Shown: positions 25,847 through 35,303, numbered from the stretch's first letter. The stretch: DNA of 64,000 nucleotides from Candidatus Methylobacter oryzae (GCF_003994235.2 NZ_RYFG02000119.1:62001-126000); one strand, 5' to 3'. Program-made: numbers and translations. Notes: generated by a model not told the origin, from the letters alone.

Positions 25847-26953
25847 TTACTCCAGGTCCTTGCGTTGGCGTTCGCTGTTCAAATGGAATGCGCCTTCGAC
25901 AACGACCCTGTCGCCCTTGTTAACGCCGTCCAGTACGCGCCGCACGTCGTCGTAACGGATGCCTGTTTTCACCGGCCTGAGCTGGAATTCGTTCGGGCCT
26001 ATTTCAACGAAAACATGGTCTTTATCGTTGACGCGCAGCACGGCCGATTCGGGTAATACCAGGTCCTGCAAACCTTGCTTGCGAATTACCAGCGTCGCCA
26101 GCATATTCGGCTTGAAGATGCGCTGCGGATTCGGCAATGCCATGCGCACAGTAAGCGTGCGCGTCTGCGGATCGACCATGTCGGCGACATAGGTCAGGCG
26201 GCCGGACAACTCCTCGCCGGGCAGCGCGGCAATCGTGAACAGCGCCTCGTCGCCTTCGTGCGCCCAGCTGGCCTGTTGCTCCGGTATTTCCGCGACGACC
26301 CAGACATGTGACAGGTCGGCGACGGTAAACAGCGCGTCGGCCGGTTGCACGACTTGGCCGACGGTCACGTTGCGCTCGACGATGGTGCCTTCGATAGTCG
26401 CGGTGATAGGCAGCAGCGATTGGATTTTCTTGTCTTTGGACAGCCGCGCCAGGTCGCGGTCGGACATGCCGAACGCGCGTAACTGGTCGGTTGCGGTGCG
26501 CAAATCCACTTCGGCTTCGTTCAGTACGCTTTCCCGTTCCTGGAGTTCGGCTGCCGCAATCACGTCGCTGGCCAACAGGCGTTTGGCCCGTTCCACCGCC
26601 AGCCGGCGCAAGTTGACTTGCGAGCTGGTTTTTAAATAGGCCGATTGCGCCAATCCGAGTTCGGTGCTGTTCAATGTCGCCAGTTGCTCGCCTTTGCTCA
26701 CTTCCTGGCCCAGTATGGCCTGGGTTTCTGTAATGCGGCCGGTCACGGTCGCGCCGATCCGGGCGACGCGCTGCTGGTCCAGATCGATCCGCGCCGGCAG
26801 GCGTAGCGAATCGTGCACCTGGCCTTCGCCGATCGCGATGACTTTGATTTGCTTCATCAGCACCGGCGTTGCTTTGACCGTTGGCAAGACGTTATCGGCG
26901 CTGCTTATCGGCGAGATCAGCAGCATTAACAGCAAAGGGTAAAGCAAGGTCAT
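25847..26953 (-). CDS. RND efflux periplasmic adaptor (CzcB/CusB family)
   Basis: A 368-residue membrane fusion protein starting at ATG 26953, which overlaps the stop of the outer-membrane gene as ATGA. The frame is open further upstream, but that part is the shadow of the preceding gene. A signal peptide (MTLLYPLLLMLLISPISSA) is followed by the barrel-sandwich halves (GATVTGRITETQAILGQEVSKGEQLATLNS and ITATIEGTIVERNVTVGQVVQPADALFTVADLSHVWV), an alpha hairpin and the beta-barrel domain. It bridges the permease to the outer-membrane channel. No His-rich metal-binding N-terminus is present. Confidence 0.9.
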   Translation of the reverse strand: MTLLYPLLLMLLISPISSADNVLPTVKATPVLMKQIKVIAIGEGQVHDSLRLPARIDLDQQRVARIGATVTGRITETQAILGQEVSKGEQLATLNSTELGLAQSAYLKTSSQVNLRRLAVERAKRLLASDVIAAAELQERESVLNEAEVDLRTATDQLRAFGMSDRDLARLSKDKKIQSLLPITATIEGTIVERNVTVGQVVQPADALFTVADLSHVWVVAEIPEQQASWAHEGDEALFTIAALPGEELSGRLTYVADMVDPQTRTLTVRMALPNPQRIFKPNMLATLVIRKQGLQDLVLPESAVLRVNDKDHVFVEIGPNEFQLRPVKTGIRYDDVRRVLDGVNKGDRVVVEGAFHLNSERQRKDLE

Positions 26954-28215
26954 AGGTTCTCCAGGTCGGTGGCGCGTAGACGGTCGATATCGATCAATGC
27001 GGCTTGACGGTCGAAACGGGCGTTGATGTAGTCGTTGCGCACGCTGCGATAGGTGCGCTGGGCGTCGAGATAATCGATGATGCCGCGCTCGCCGAGGCGA
27101 TAGGCGGCTTCGGATACTTTCAGCGCGGCTTCGGCTTGTTTCAGCAGGCCGGAGTCGAAAGTTTCGACTTGGCGATTGGCGATATGGTAACGGTTGTAGG
27201 CGTTTTCCAGTTCCCGGATCACCGTGAGCTCCTGCTGGTTGGCCGACGCCTCGGCCTGGCGCAGTTCCGCCTCGGCTTCGCCTATCGGGCCTTGGCGTTG
27301 GTTCCATATCGGCAACGGCACCACGAGATTGACCCGCCATTGCTCAAGGCCGGGATCGCGCTCGGCGCCGGCTTTCAGTGTCGGTTGCGGATAGCGCAGC
27401 TTTTCCTCGAAACCGACTTTGGCTCGGGCTTTGTCGACTTCGGCGCGATATTGTTGCAGCACCGGCTGCTTACCCAGCACTTCGTCGCGCAGTTGTTCCA
27501 GCGGCGGAATGTTCGACGGCGGTGCAGGCAGTTCGCCTTCCGCTTCATAGTGGTGCGGTAAGGCTTGGCCGAACATCGCGCGTAATGCCGACTTAGCGTC
27601 GTCGACTCGCGTTTCCGCGCTCTCGCGCAGTTTTAGTGCGTTCAATGCCTCGGCTTCGGACTTGACCTGTTCATAGCGCGGCGCTTCGCCGACTTCGGTT
27701 TTCAATTTGATTTTGTCGCGGATTTGCGTCAACAGGTGCTCGTTGTCCCGGCTGATCTGCAATTCGGCCTGGCGGCGCAGGATTTCGTAAAACGCCAGTT
27801 TGACCTGGCCGCGCACGGTCAGCCAGACGTGGCGGCTAGCTTCGTCGGCCGAGGCAATGCCGGCTTCGGCTACCTTGCGCCGCGCTTCCCTGACGAACGG
27901 CAGGTCCAGCGGTTGGGCGATATAGACTTGTTCATTCGAGCCATTCAGTGCGCCTTCGCCGATGCCGGTCGCCGCGCCGCCGCCCAGCTCCAGTTCCGGG
28001 TTAGGGTAGGCTTTGGCGGTAACCAGCGCGGCCTGGGCCAATTGCTGGCGCGCCTGGACACTGGCCAGCGCGGGACTGTGCGTTTCGAGCAGGCTCAGCA
28101 CCTGGGGCAAGGTCAGCGCCGGGGCTGACAGACTGTTGGGCGAAACAATGCTTAGCGTAAGGGCCAAGCTAAAGAACCGTGCCATTGATAAGGATGATTT
28201 TACGGATCTGCGCAT
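26950..28215 (-). CDS. TolC-family outer-membrane channel of the metal efflux system (CzcC-like)
   Basis: A 421-residue outer-membrane factor with a signal peptide and two OEP repeats (LPQVLSLLETHSPALASVQARQQLAQAALVTAKAYPNPELELGGG near the start; AEAALKVSEAAYRLGERGIIDYLDAQRTY near the end). The trimer forms the outer-membrane tunnel for the RND pump. It is the first gene of the three-gene operon. ATG 28215 or ATG 28185 (MARFFSLAL) could be the start; neither has a strong ribosome site. Confidence 0.9.
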   Translation of the reverse strand: MRRSVKSSLSMARFFSLALTLSIVSPNSLSAPALTLPQVLSLLETHSPALASVQARQQLAQAALVTAKAYPNPELELGGGAATGIGEGALNGSNEQVYIAQPLDLPFVREARRKVAEAGIASADEASRHVWLTVRGQVKLAFYEILRRQAELQISRDNEHLLTQIRDKIKLKTEVGEAPRYEQVKSEAEALNALKLRESAETRVDDAKSALRAMFGQALPHHYEAEGELPAPPSNIPPLEQLRDEVLGKQPVLQQYRAEVDKARAKVGFEEKLRYPQPTLKAGAERDPGLEQWRVNLVVPLPIWNQRQGPIGEAEAELRQAEASANQQELTVIRELENAYNRYHIANRQVETFDSGLLKQAEAALKVSEAAYRLGERGIIDYLDAQRTYRSVRNDYINARFDRQAALIDIDRLRATDLENL

Positions 28216-28357
28216 GGTTTTGTATTGGGATGAATTGGTGCAATGCGTTTCTGGATTTGTTGTTTATCAAATCTTAGCAGCTTTTGCGCCAATTGAACTT
28301 GTAGAAATAGGGTCGGCCGTCCGTGGCCGGATGAGGGGGATCCTTTGTTTGGTTACA

Positions 28358-29953
28358 TCAGCCTCTGGCGTTCAACACGACTAAGGGCTCGTGCTTTTGG
28401 ATTTTTTCCTTGCCGTATAAATCGATGATTTCGACGCCGATGTTATCGTCCGGCGCGGTGGAGAGAAAATCCTCGATGGTTTCCAGAATGTCGTGGTCGA
28501 TAAATTTGGCTTTGCTCGCGTCTATGGTCACGGTGCTGTCGGCTTCGATTCGCAGGATAAATTTACGCAGCAGCGCCTTGTTCAGGAACGAAACGTCTTT
28601 GTTCAGCAACAATACGTAATGCATGCCGTCCTGAACCAAGGTAATCGCGGCCGAATAGTTGGCCTTGATGACGAAAAACAATCCAAAACCCAGGCCGATA
28701 GCCATGCCTTTTAATAAATCGGTGAATAAAATCGCCAGCACGGTGATCGCAAACGGCATAAATTGACTCATGCCTTTGTAGTAGAAATGGCTGAACAGCT
28801 TGGGATTGGCCAGTTTATATCCGGTGTGCAGTAAAATCGCCGCCAGACAGGGCAACGGAATGTAGTTCAGGTAGTACGCAAAAAACAGGACGCTCAACAA
28901 CAAAAATAAGCCGTGAGTGAAGCAGGAAACGCGGGTTCGGCCGCCGGCGTTGATGCTGGCCGCGCTACGCACGATGACGGCGGTCATCGGCAGGCCGCCG
29001 ATCAGGCCGCAAATAATATTGCCGACCCCTTGCGCTTTCAATTCCCTGTTGGTCGGCGCGATGCGTTTTAAAGGATCAAGCTTGTCAGTCGCTTCAAGGC
29101 TTAACAAGGTTTCTAAGCTGGCGATGATCGCAATCGTTATCGCGACCACGTAAACCTGCGGATTGGTAAGATAGTCAAGGTAGCTAAAGTCGGGAAACAT
29201 GAAGTTGTTGAAAAAATCCGTGGCTTTTTCCGAAATCGGTAATTTGACCAGATGCTCGGAACTGACCGCCCAGTCTGGCGCGAATTGGGAGGCGGCAAAA
29301 TTGTAGCCGACCCCCCACAGCACCGCGACTAACGGTCCCGGAATCAGCTTCAGCAGTTTTTGTTTTTTAAACCAGGGCGTCCCCCATAGTATCAACAGCA
29401 ACAATGCCACCGCGCTGATAACGACCGCACCCGGAGTAACGCCGCTTAAGGCATCAAAAAACTCCACAAAACTTGAATGCGCCGTTTCCTTCATATAGCT
29501 TTCATCGCCCTCATAGCTGCCATGGTAACCGGTGGCATGCGGAAGCTGCTTGATAATCAAAATCAAACCGATAGCCGCCAACATGCCTTCAATAACAGCT
29601 GAGGGAAAAAAAGCGCCGATAATCCCGGCTCTGAGGTAGCCCAAGGCAAGTTGCAGGATACCCGCCAATAAGCAGGCGACCAGCAAGCCTTGAAAACTGC
29701 CCAAGGTTTCAATCGCGTTGAATACGATCACGGTAAGGCCGGCGGCAGGGCCGGAAATAGCCAGTTGCGAGCCACTGAGCCATGACACGATCAGCCCTCC
29801 TACTAAACCGGTAATCAGCCCGGCGAATAACGGCGCGCCGGAGGCCAATGCAATACCCAGGCATAATGGCAGGGCTACCAGGAACACCACGATGCCTGCC
29901 GGCAAATCGTCTTTTAAATGGCGGAAATAATACTGGGCATGTTTGTGTATCAT
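28358..29953 (-). CDS. SulP-family anion transporter, probable bicarbonate importer
   Basis: A 531-residue polytopic protein of the SulP/SLC26 type. The opening block is LPAGIVVFLVALPLCLGIALASGAPLFAGLITGLVGGLIVSWLSGSQLAISGPAAGLT. A short C-terminal STAS-like domain (~455-515) contains TVTIDASKAKFIDHDILETIEDF. SulP proteins beside a carbonic anhydrase gene (58 bp upstream here) often act as bicarbonate carriers. Bicarbonate as substrate is inferred from this pairing; sulfate or another anion remains possible. Confidence 0.85.
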   Translation of the reverse strand: MIHKHAQYYFRHLKDDLPAGIVVFLVALPLCLGIALASGAPLFAGLITGLVGGLIVSWLSGSQLAISGPAAGLTVIVFNAIETLGSFQGLLVACLLAGILQLALGYLRAGIIGAFFPSAVIEGMLAAIGLILIIKQLPHATGYHGSYEGDESYMKETAHSSFVEFFDALSGVTPGAVVISAVALLLLILWGTPWFKKQKLLKLIPGPLVAVLWGVGYNFAASQFAPDWAVSSEHLVKLPISEKATDFFNNFMFPDFSYLDYLTNPQVYVVAITIAIIASLETLLSLEATDKLDPLKRIAPTNRELKAQGVGNIICGLIGGLPMTAVIVRSAASINAGGRTRVSCFTHGLFLLLSVLFFAYYLNYIPLPCLAAILLHTGYKLANPKLFSHFYYKGMSQFMPFAITVLAILFTDLLKGMAIGLGFGLFFVIKANYSAAITLVQDGMHYVLLLNKDVSFLNKALLRKFILRIEADSTVTIDASKAKFIDHDILETIEDFLSTAPDDNIGVEIIDLYGKEKIQKHEPLVVLNARG

Positions 29954-30011
29954 ATGGTGTAGCGCCTCGGTTTTGGATTAGGAAATTTACCAACAGGTCA
30001 GTGTTTTGTAC

Positions 30012-30719
30012 TCACACCTGCAAGGCTGCCGCTTTTTGCTTAGGTTGCAGCGGCAAATAGTGATACTCGCTTGGGATATCCTCGCTCGCTAACACCTGAT
30101 CGTAAAAGGCGACTTTGCCTGTCGTAATGTCGTGATTGCCGCCAATAATTCCAATCGCACCGGTTTCAATCATCTCTCTCAATATCGGGCTACGTTCCAT
30201 AATGGCATGCACCGCTCTTTTCACATTAATGGCGGCGACTTTTTCGACAAACTCATCGTTATCCGAATTACGGTTTTCCAATACGGTTTTTTCTTCATAA
30301 ACCGCGGGCTGTATTTTGCTCAATAGCGTTGTCAGGTTACCCATTTCGATATGATCGCAAGCGCCCTTTATCGCACCGCATCGGGTATGGCCCAGAACCA
30401 CGATGATTTTAGCGCCGGCTATTTTGCAACCGAATTCCATGCTGCCCAGAATATCTTCATTGATAATATTGCCGGCAATGCGAATGCTGAATACATCGCC
30501 TAAACCTTGGTCAAAAATCAGCTCAACCGATGTCCGCGAATCGATGCAGCTTAAAATAACCGCAAACGGATGTTGACCGTCGGAAGTTTCATTGGCCTGT
30601 TGTAACAAGTTGCGATTTACTTTAAGGTTGTTGATAAACCGTTTATTGCCCTCTTTCAGCAACTCCAATGCCATGGTAGGGGTAATAGAGGCTTGTATCT
30701 CTTTAGTTAACGTTTTCAT
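30012..30719 (-). CDS. Beta-class carbonic anhydrase
   Basis: A 235-residue enzyme that interconverts CO2 and bicarbonate. Zinc ligands and the catalytic dyad are visible: C58 and D60-x-R62 in SCIDSRTSVE, then H111 and C114 in GHTRCGAIKGACD. No signal peptide is seen, so it is cytoplasmic. A GGGGA ribosome site precedes the ATG. It is transcribed with the SulP gene, giving a transport and interconversion pair for inorganic carbon. It is divergent from the response regulator gene, sharing a ~100-bp promoter region. Confidence 0.93.
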   Translation of the reverse strand: MKTLTKEIQASITPTMALELLKEGNKRFINNLKVNRNLLQQANETSDGQHPFAVILSCIDSRTSVELIFDQGLGDVFSIRIAGNIINEDILGSMEFGCKIAGAKIIVVLGHTRCGAIKGACDHIEMGNLTTLLSKIQPAVYEEKTVLENRNSDNDEFVEKVAAINVKRAVHAIMERSPILREMIETGAIGIIGGNHDITTGKVAFYDQVLASEDIPSEYHYLPLQPKQKAAALQV

Positions 30720-30786
30720 TGATTTTCCCCAATCTTAATTTAAATAGCATATGCGGGTTATTCCGATGAACTTATCCTAGCGTCTT

Positions 30787-30806
30787 AACCTTTCAAGAAC
30801 CTTTCA
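30787..30806 (+). promoter_or_regulatory. Tandem direct repeats, possible OmpR-type regulator site
   Basis: AACCTTTCA occurs at 30787-30795 and again at 30798-30806, an 11-bp period. A weaker third unit (ACTTTCTG) follows at 30809-30816. This spacing is typical of OmpR/PhoB-family binding sites. It sits 16-35 bases before the response regulator start and could also reach the divergent carbonic anhydrase promoter. Confidence 0.5.
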
Positions 30807-30821
30807 CAACTTTCTGAATGC

Positions 30822-31496
30822 ATGAAGATTTTATTAATAGAAGACGATGCCGTTCTGGCCGACGGCTTGATTCATACCTTGAGCGGCAGCGGTTATTCGG
30901 TGACCTCGGCCACCACCGGCATTTATGCAGACCAGTTGCTTGAGGCGCAAAGTTTCGATTTGATCGTACTGGATTTAGGCCTGCCCGATATGGACGGCCT
31001 GGAACTGTTGCGTAAGCTTCGCAACCGCAAAATTCCGCTGCCGATTATGATTTTGACTGCCCGGGACGGAGTTAACGACCGGATCAACGGCATTGAGCAG
31101 GGCGCTGACGACTATATGACCAAACCTTTTGAGCTACGGGAATTGGAAGCCAGGGTTCACGCACTGATTCGGCGTTGTTACGGCGGCTTTAATAACGATA
31201 TTGTGATCGGCCGCTTGGCGCTGGATACCCGTAATCATCAAGTCCTGGTGGACGGTCAGGCGATTAGCTTGTCGGCGCGCGAATACGGCGTGTTGGAAAT
31301 ATTGTTGATCCAGGCAGGAAAAGTTGTCAGCAAAGACCGGATTGCGCAACGTCTGGCCGTGGATGGCGACGCGCTGACCGATAACGCAGTGGAAATCTAC
31401 GTGCATCGGTTGCGTAAACGCATCGAACCGTATGGCGCGGTAATCAGGACGGTGCGCGGACTGGGCTATTTATTGGAGCGCTCGGGCGATGAATAA
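30822..31496 (+). CDS. OmpR/PhoB-family response regulator
   Basis: A 224-residue two-domain regulator. The receiver domain has acidic pocket E7/D8/D9, phospho-acceptor D51 (VLDLGLPDMDG), T79 and K101. The C-terminal winged helix (IGRLALDTRNHQVLVDGQAISLSAREYGVLEILL... VHRLRKRIEPYGAVIRTVRGLGYLL) is of the QseB/TctD subgroup. It overlaps the histidine kinase gene by 8 bases and so forms a two-component pair. The regulated genes are not known from sequence. Confidence 0.93.
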   Translation: MKILLIEDDAVLADGLIHTLSGSGYSVTSATTGIYADQLLEAQSFDLIVLDLGLPDMDGLELLRKLRNRKIPLPIMILTARDGVNDRINGIEQGADDYMTKPFELRELEARVHALIRRCYGGFNNDIVIGRLALDTRNHQVLVDGQAISLSAREYGVLEILLIQAGKVVSKDRIAQRLAVDGDALTDNAVEIYVHRLRKRIEPYGAVIRTVRGLGYLLERSGDE

Positions 31497-32862
31497 AAAG
31501 CGCAGTCTTAAAACTCAAATTCTGCTACGTTTGGCTGTCCCGTTGATTTTTTTTATCAGTGCCGAGTCGGTCCTGTCTTATTTCGTCACCTTGCATCACG
31601 TCGACGCCGCTTACGATCGCTGGCTGCTCGATTCCGCGCGGTCGTTAACCCAGGAAATCAAAGTGCGCGAAGGCAAGGTATTCGTGGAATTGCCGCCCGC
31701 CGCTTTAGAGATTTTCAAGTGGGATGAATCGGATAAAACCTATTTCAAAATCATCTCCGAACAACAAGGCATGCTAGCGGGCGACAAATTCGTTCCCGAG
31801 CCGTTCGAAGTGCAAACCGATTGGACCCGCCCGGTTTATTTTGACGATGAAATGTACGGCGAACCGGTCAGGGTGGTGTCGATGTCGATTACGCCTGAAC
31901 AGGCTTCGGAAAAAGTATTCGTCCACGTTGCCGAGACTTTAAATAAACGGCGAAGCATGATGCTGGATATTTTGCTGGCCGACCTTGTGCCGCAGATGGC
32001 GTTGGTTCTGCTGGCCGGTATTTATCTGGTCGTCGGCGTAAAACGCGGCTTGCAGCCGTTGCACAAATTGGCCGATGAAATCTCCCAACGCTCATCGCGC
32101 GATCTACGGCCCATTCCGGAACAGCATGTGTTTTTGGAAGTACGGGCATTGACCGATACGATTAATGACCTGCTGGAACGCCTGGGCTTGGCCATCGCTA
32201 CCCAGCAACGCTTTATTGCCAATGCCGCGCATCAATTGCGCACCCCGCTGGCAGGCTTGAAATTGCAAGTTGAGCGCGCGCAGCGGGAGCAAGACGTGTC
32301 GGCGATGAAGCCCGCGCTAACGCAGATTCAGGGCTGTGCCGACCGCATGTCGCATTTAACCACGCAATTATTGGTGTTAGCCAAATCCGAACCTATCTAC
32401 GGCGCTTACGAGTTAAGGCCGGTAGATTTATGCAAACTCGCGAAAGAAACCTGCATGGACTGGGTGCCTAAAGCGTTGCAGCGCGATATGGAGCTCAGTT
32501 TTGAAGGTTTGGAGCAAGCGGTGTATGTACGCGGCGACGAGGTTTTGTTGCAGGAGTTACTGGCTAATTTACTGGATAACGCGATTTGTTACGGCCACAA
32601 CCGGGGCAATATCGTAGTTAAAGTCGAATCCTGTCCCTCGCCTTGCCTGAGCATCGTGGATGACGGTCCCGGCATACCCGAAGCTGAAACGAACAAAGTT
32701 TTCGAACGGTTTTACCGCATTCCCGGCAGCCAAGGCGACGGTTGCGGACTTGGACTGGCAATCGTCAAGGAGATTGCCGACCTGCATAAAGCGCGGCTTC
32801 AGCTAAGCCGCGCCTGTCAGAAAGGCGGTACCCGAATAGAGCTGGAATTTAAGGAATCGTGA
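31489..32862 (+). CDS. Sensor histidine kinase (TctE/QseC type)
   Basis: A 457-residue inner-membrane kinase. Membrane helix 1 is at ~12-32 and a periplasmic sensor domain (TctE N-terminal type, AAYDRWLLDSARSL) follows. Helix 2 is at ~165-185, then HAMP. The HisKA phospho-acceptor is H248 (AAHQLRTPLAGLK). The ATPase domain shows the N box (LLANLLDNAICYG), G1 (DDGPGIP) and G2 (GCGLGLAI). It phosphorylates the regulator encoded just upstream. The signal is unknown. The gene lies next to the bicarbonate/carbonic anhydrase pair and upstream of the porin. Confidence 0.93.
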   Translation: MNKKRSLKTQILLRLAVPLIFFISAESVLSYFVTLHHVDAAYDRWLLDSARSLTQEIKVREGKVFVELPPAALEIFKWDESDKTYFKIISEQQGMLAGDKFVPEPFEVQTDWTRPVYFDDEMYGEPVRVVSMSITPEQASEKVFVHVAETLNKRRSMMLDILLADLVPQMALVLLAGIYLVVGVKRGLQPLHKLADEISQRSSRDLRPIPEQHVFLEVRALTDTINDLLERLGLAIATQQRFIANAAHQLRTPLAGLKLQVERAQREQDVSAMKPALTQIQGCADRMSHLTTQLLVLAKSEPIYGAYELRPVDLCKLAKETCMDWVPKALQRDMELSFEGLEQAVYVRGDEVLLQELLANLLDNAICYGHNRGNIVVKVESCPSPCLSIVDDGPGIPEAETNKVFERFYRIPGSQGDGCGLGLAIVKEIADLHKARLQLSRACQKGGTRIELEFKES

Positions 32863-33058
32863 AGAACTTTCCGCCATCTGCCCACGCCGCTCCTTCGTTG
32901 TCTAAATCCGATATTTTCGGAGTTCAAAGTTTGCTTTAATTGCTTATTCAGTATTTTTGTTGCTCAAAAGCTAATAATCAAATTTTTGATTAATAATAAA
33001 AAGTCGGATATAGCTGCAAATATTTGTAGATTTACAACTTATTTGCCGATTTGTTGCG

Positions 33059-33098
33059 TTGTCATAAAGCTGTAACAATGCTGTCATTAAGCTGTCAC
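33059..33098 (+). promoter_or_regulatory. Pho box array of four half-sites before the porin gene
   Basis: Four 7-base half-sites lie at exact 11-bp spacing: TTGTCAT (33059-33065), CTGTAAC (33070-33076), CTGTCAT (33081-33087) and CTGTCAC (33092-33098). The last pair is a consensus Pho box (CTGTCAT-TAAG-CTGTCAC). The array ends 52 bases before the porin ATG with an AT-rich -10 candidate (CATATTCT) between. PhoB control under phosphate starvation is inferred. Confidence 0.85.
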
Positions 33099-33150
33099 TT
33101 TATTCTCATATTCTTGCGCAAAATTTTTTGATAACAACCAAGAGCAAAAT

Positions 33151-34749
33151 ATGAAAATCTCCAAACTGTCATTGGCAATCGCTACCGTTTTAGGTGCGGG
33201 CGCAACAACCAGCGCGATTGCTATGGATCTTTATGTCGACACTAAAACCAAACAAATTTATGCAGAGCCCGGTCCTCATAGAGTTCTGATGGGCAATTTT
33301 GAAAAAGTCGACAATACTGCCCCTAAAGCAGTAGCTAAAGAAGAAAAATTAGATAAAGCCGAAATCGCTAAAATTCGCGAAGACTTGGCGTTGAAAGATA
33401 ATGCAATCAAGGCATTGCAAGAGCATGCCGAAGAAGCGAACAAGCCTTCTCACGCGCACGTCAAATTAGACGACGGCATTCATTTCGCTACCAACGACGG
33501 CAATTTCACTGCCGGCATCAACGGCCGTCTGCAAGTGGATTCGCAAACTAATGTTAATAACCAAGTTGCCACTGCTACTGGTGCTAATACACCTAACCAA
33601 TTGGATGACGGCATGTCGATTCGTCGTGCACGTCTGGGTGTTGAAGGTACTTTTTTCAAAAATAGCTTTTACAAATTCGAATACGATTTCACCCGAGGCA
33701 ACGGTACAACAGGTGCCGGCGTTACCGACGCTTTCATTGGGTATACTTTTTCCAAGCCTTTTTCAATTAAATTCGGTGCGTTTAAAGAACCATTCAGTTT
33801 AGAAGAAGCCACCAGCAACCGCTATATTACATTCATTCAACGTAACCAGGCAGTTGATACTTTTGTCGATGACCTTAATACCTACAAAATGGGTATAGGC
33901 GCTAATTATGCAACTGATCGCTGGCAAGTTGCTACGTCATTACAGACAGAACCTGTTGGCGCGAACGGCGCCAGCAACAGCTCAACCAATTCTAACGGAA
34001 ACGCTAACCGTAATAACGGTGCAGGCGATACCAACTGGGAAGTCAATGCCCGGGTAACCGGTATGCCGTGGATGGAAAGCAAAACCAAATTCCTGCATGT
34101 GGGCGCTTCAGGTTCTTACATCAATGTTAACAACAATTACTTGGCTAACGGCACGTTTAACAACGGCGGCATTTCATTCGCCCACGGTCTTAATAATAAC
34201 GTAGATCGTACTGCTATATTGAATACAGGCAATTTGAGTTCGGGTAATAGAACGACGGGCAATCAAGTCAACCATCTTACCCGCTTTGGTGCAGAATCTG
34301 CTTTGGTTTATGGACCATTTTCGGCACAAGGTGAATATATCGCGACGAATGTTTCCGGTAGAGGCTATAACGATGGTGAAACCCTGGATGGTTACTATGG
34401 TTATATGACTTACTTCTTAACCGGCGAATCGCGTGCTTATAAATCCAAAACCGGTGCTTGGGATCGTTTAAAGCCTAATCGCAATTTCGATATGAAAGGC
34501 GGCTGGGGAGCATGGGAACTTGCGGCTGGTTATGATTCACTCAACTTGAATAGTGGCGTGATCAGAGGCGGCCGGGCATCAACTGCAAAGTTTGGTGTTA
34601 ACTGGTATCCTAACTCACATGTTCGTGTAATGGCTAACTATATTCATGCGTTGGATATTAATACTTCTGGAGTTGCGGATGCTCGTGCCCGTGCATTCAA
34701 CAACGCCGACCTGGATATTATTGAAACACGCGTTCAGTTGGATTGGTAA
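33151..34749 (+). CDS. Phosphate-selective porin O/P family outer-membrane protein
   Basis: A 532-residue porin. The signal peptide ends at SAIA|MDLYVD, and a short coiled-coil trimerisation stretch (EEKLDKAEIAKIREDLALKDNAIKALQEHAEE) follows. The Porin_O_P barrel (GRLQVDSQTNV, MSIRRARLGVEGTFFKNSFYKFEYDF, FSIKFGAFKEPFSLEEATSNRYITFIQR) runs to a C-terminal ETRVQLDW with the terminal aromatic residue expected for outer-membrane assembly. The Pho box array upstream supports phosphate or polyphosphate uptake as its role. It is followed by a strong terminator. Confidence 0.88.
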   Translation: MKISKLSLAIATVLGAGATTSAIAMDLYVDTKTKQIYAEPGPHRVLMGNFEKVDNTAPKAVAKEEKLDKAEIAKIREDLALKDNAIKALQEHAEEANKPSHAHVKLDDGIHFATNDGNFTAGINGRLQVDSQTNVNNQVATATGANTPNQLDDGMSIRRARLGVEGTFFKNSFYKFEYDFTRGNGTTGAGVTDAFIGYTFSKPFSIKFGAFKEPFSLEEATSNRYITFIQRNQAVDTFVDDLNTYKMGIGANYATDRWQVATSLQTEPVGANGASNSSTNSNGNANRNNGAGDTNWEVNARVTGMPWMESKTKFLHVGASGSYINVNNNYLANGTFNNGGISFAHGLNNNVDRTAILNTGNLSSGNRTTGNQVNHLTRFGAESALVYGPFSAQGEYIATNVSGRGYNDGETLDGYYGYMTYFLTGESRAYKSKTGAWDRLKPNRNFDMKGGWGAWELAAGYDSLNLNSGVIRGGRASTAKFGVNWYPNSHVRVMANYIHALDINTSGVADARARAFNNADLDIIETRVQLDW

Positions 34750-34821
34750 TAATTGCGTAGGATTCGTCAGCTTGGGTTTTATTTATAGACCTAATCAACG
34801 ATATTAGCAATAACCAAATAA

Positions 34822-34857
34822 AAAGCCGCGCCGGGTAACCCGGCGCGGCTTTTTTTA
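34822..34857 (+). terminator. Rho-independent terminator after the porin gene
   Basis: A 14-bp GC-rich stem (arm AAAGCCGCGCCGGG) with a three-base loop is followed by T7. It lies 73 bases after the porin stop. Confidence 0.92.
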
Positions 34858-34925
34858 TCAGGAAATTTGTAGTAATTGACTCATTAGGGATAGTCAATCA
34901 TTGGAAAAGGCGCGTGTGGCACGTT

Positions 34926-35303
34926 CTATACATTACCACTCTTCAGCCAAGTGATCAGTTCATGCTCGGAAATATTGCCCGCCGCCAACTGTTCAAATAG
35001 TCGCACTCGATTTTCCGGCGTACCTGACATATCGTTGCCATGCAGTTTTAAAAATAATCGGCTAATAACGTATGCAGTGCGCTTGTTCCCGTCGTTAAAC
35101 GGATGGTTACGCGCAATTCCAAAACCATAAGCTGCGGCTAAAACATAGAGATCATTTTCGCCGTAAGCATGTAAATTTTGCGGACGAGCCAGAGCCGAAT
35201 CTAATAAGCCTTTATCTCTAATACCCGACAAACCGCCATGTTCCGCCAGTTGTCGTTGATGAATAGCCAATGCTAATTCTGAGCTAATCCATTGCCAGGA
35301 CAT
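34926..35303 (-). CDS. doc: Doc-family (Fic fold) toxin
   Basis: A 125-residue protein with the Fic-type core HPFNDGNKRTAY (His67). Doc proteins phosphorylate elongation factor EF-Tu and stop translation (family knowledge). Length agrees with Doc of phage P1 (126). Its start codon directly follows the antitoxin stop, giving a compact operon. The active His and the NKR triad are intact, so it may be functional. Confidence 0.9.
   Translation of the reverse strand: MSWQWISSELALAIHQRQLAEHGGLSGIRDKGLLDSALARPQNLHAYGENDLYVLAAAYGFGIARNHPFNDGNKRTAYVISRLFLKLHGNDMSGTPENRVRLFEQLAAGNISEHELITWLKSGNV

Noticed and set aside
26954-27340. N-terminal extension of the efflux adaptor
   Set aside because: The extension is out-of-frame translation of the TolC-family gene. 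The signal peptide starts at ATG 26953 with an ATGA overlap.
27004-27561. A 185-codon plus-strand frame opposite the TolC-family gene
   Set aside because: It is an antisense shadow of a well-supported coding region.
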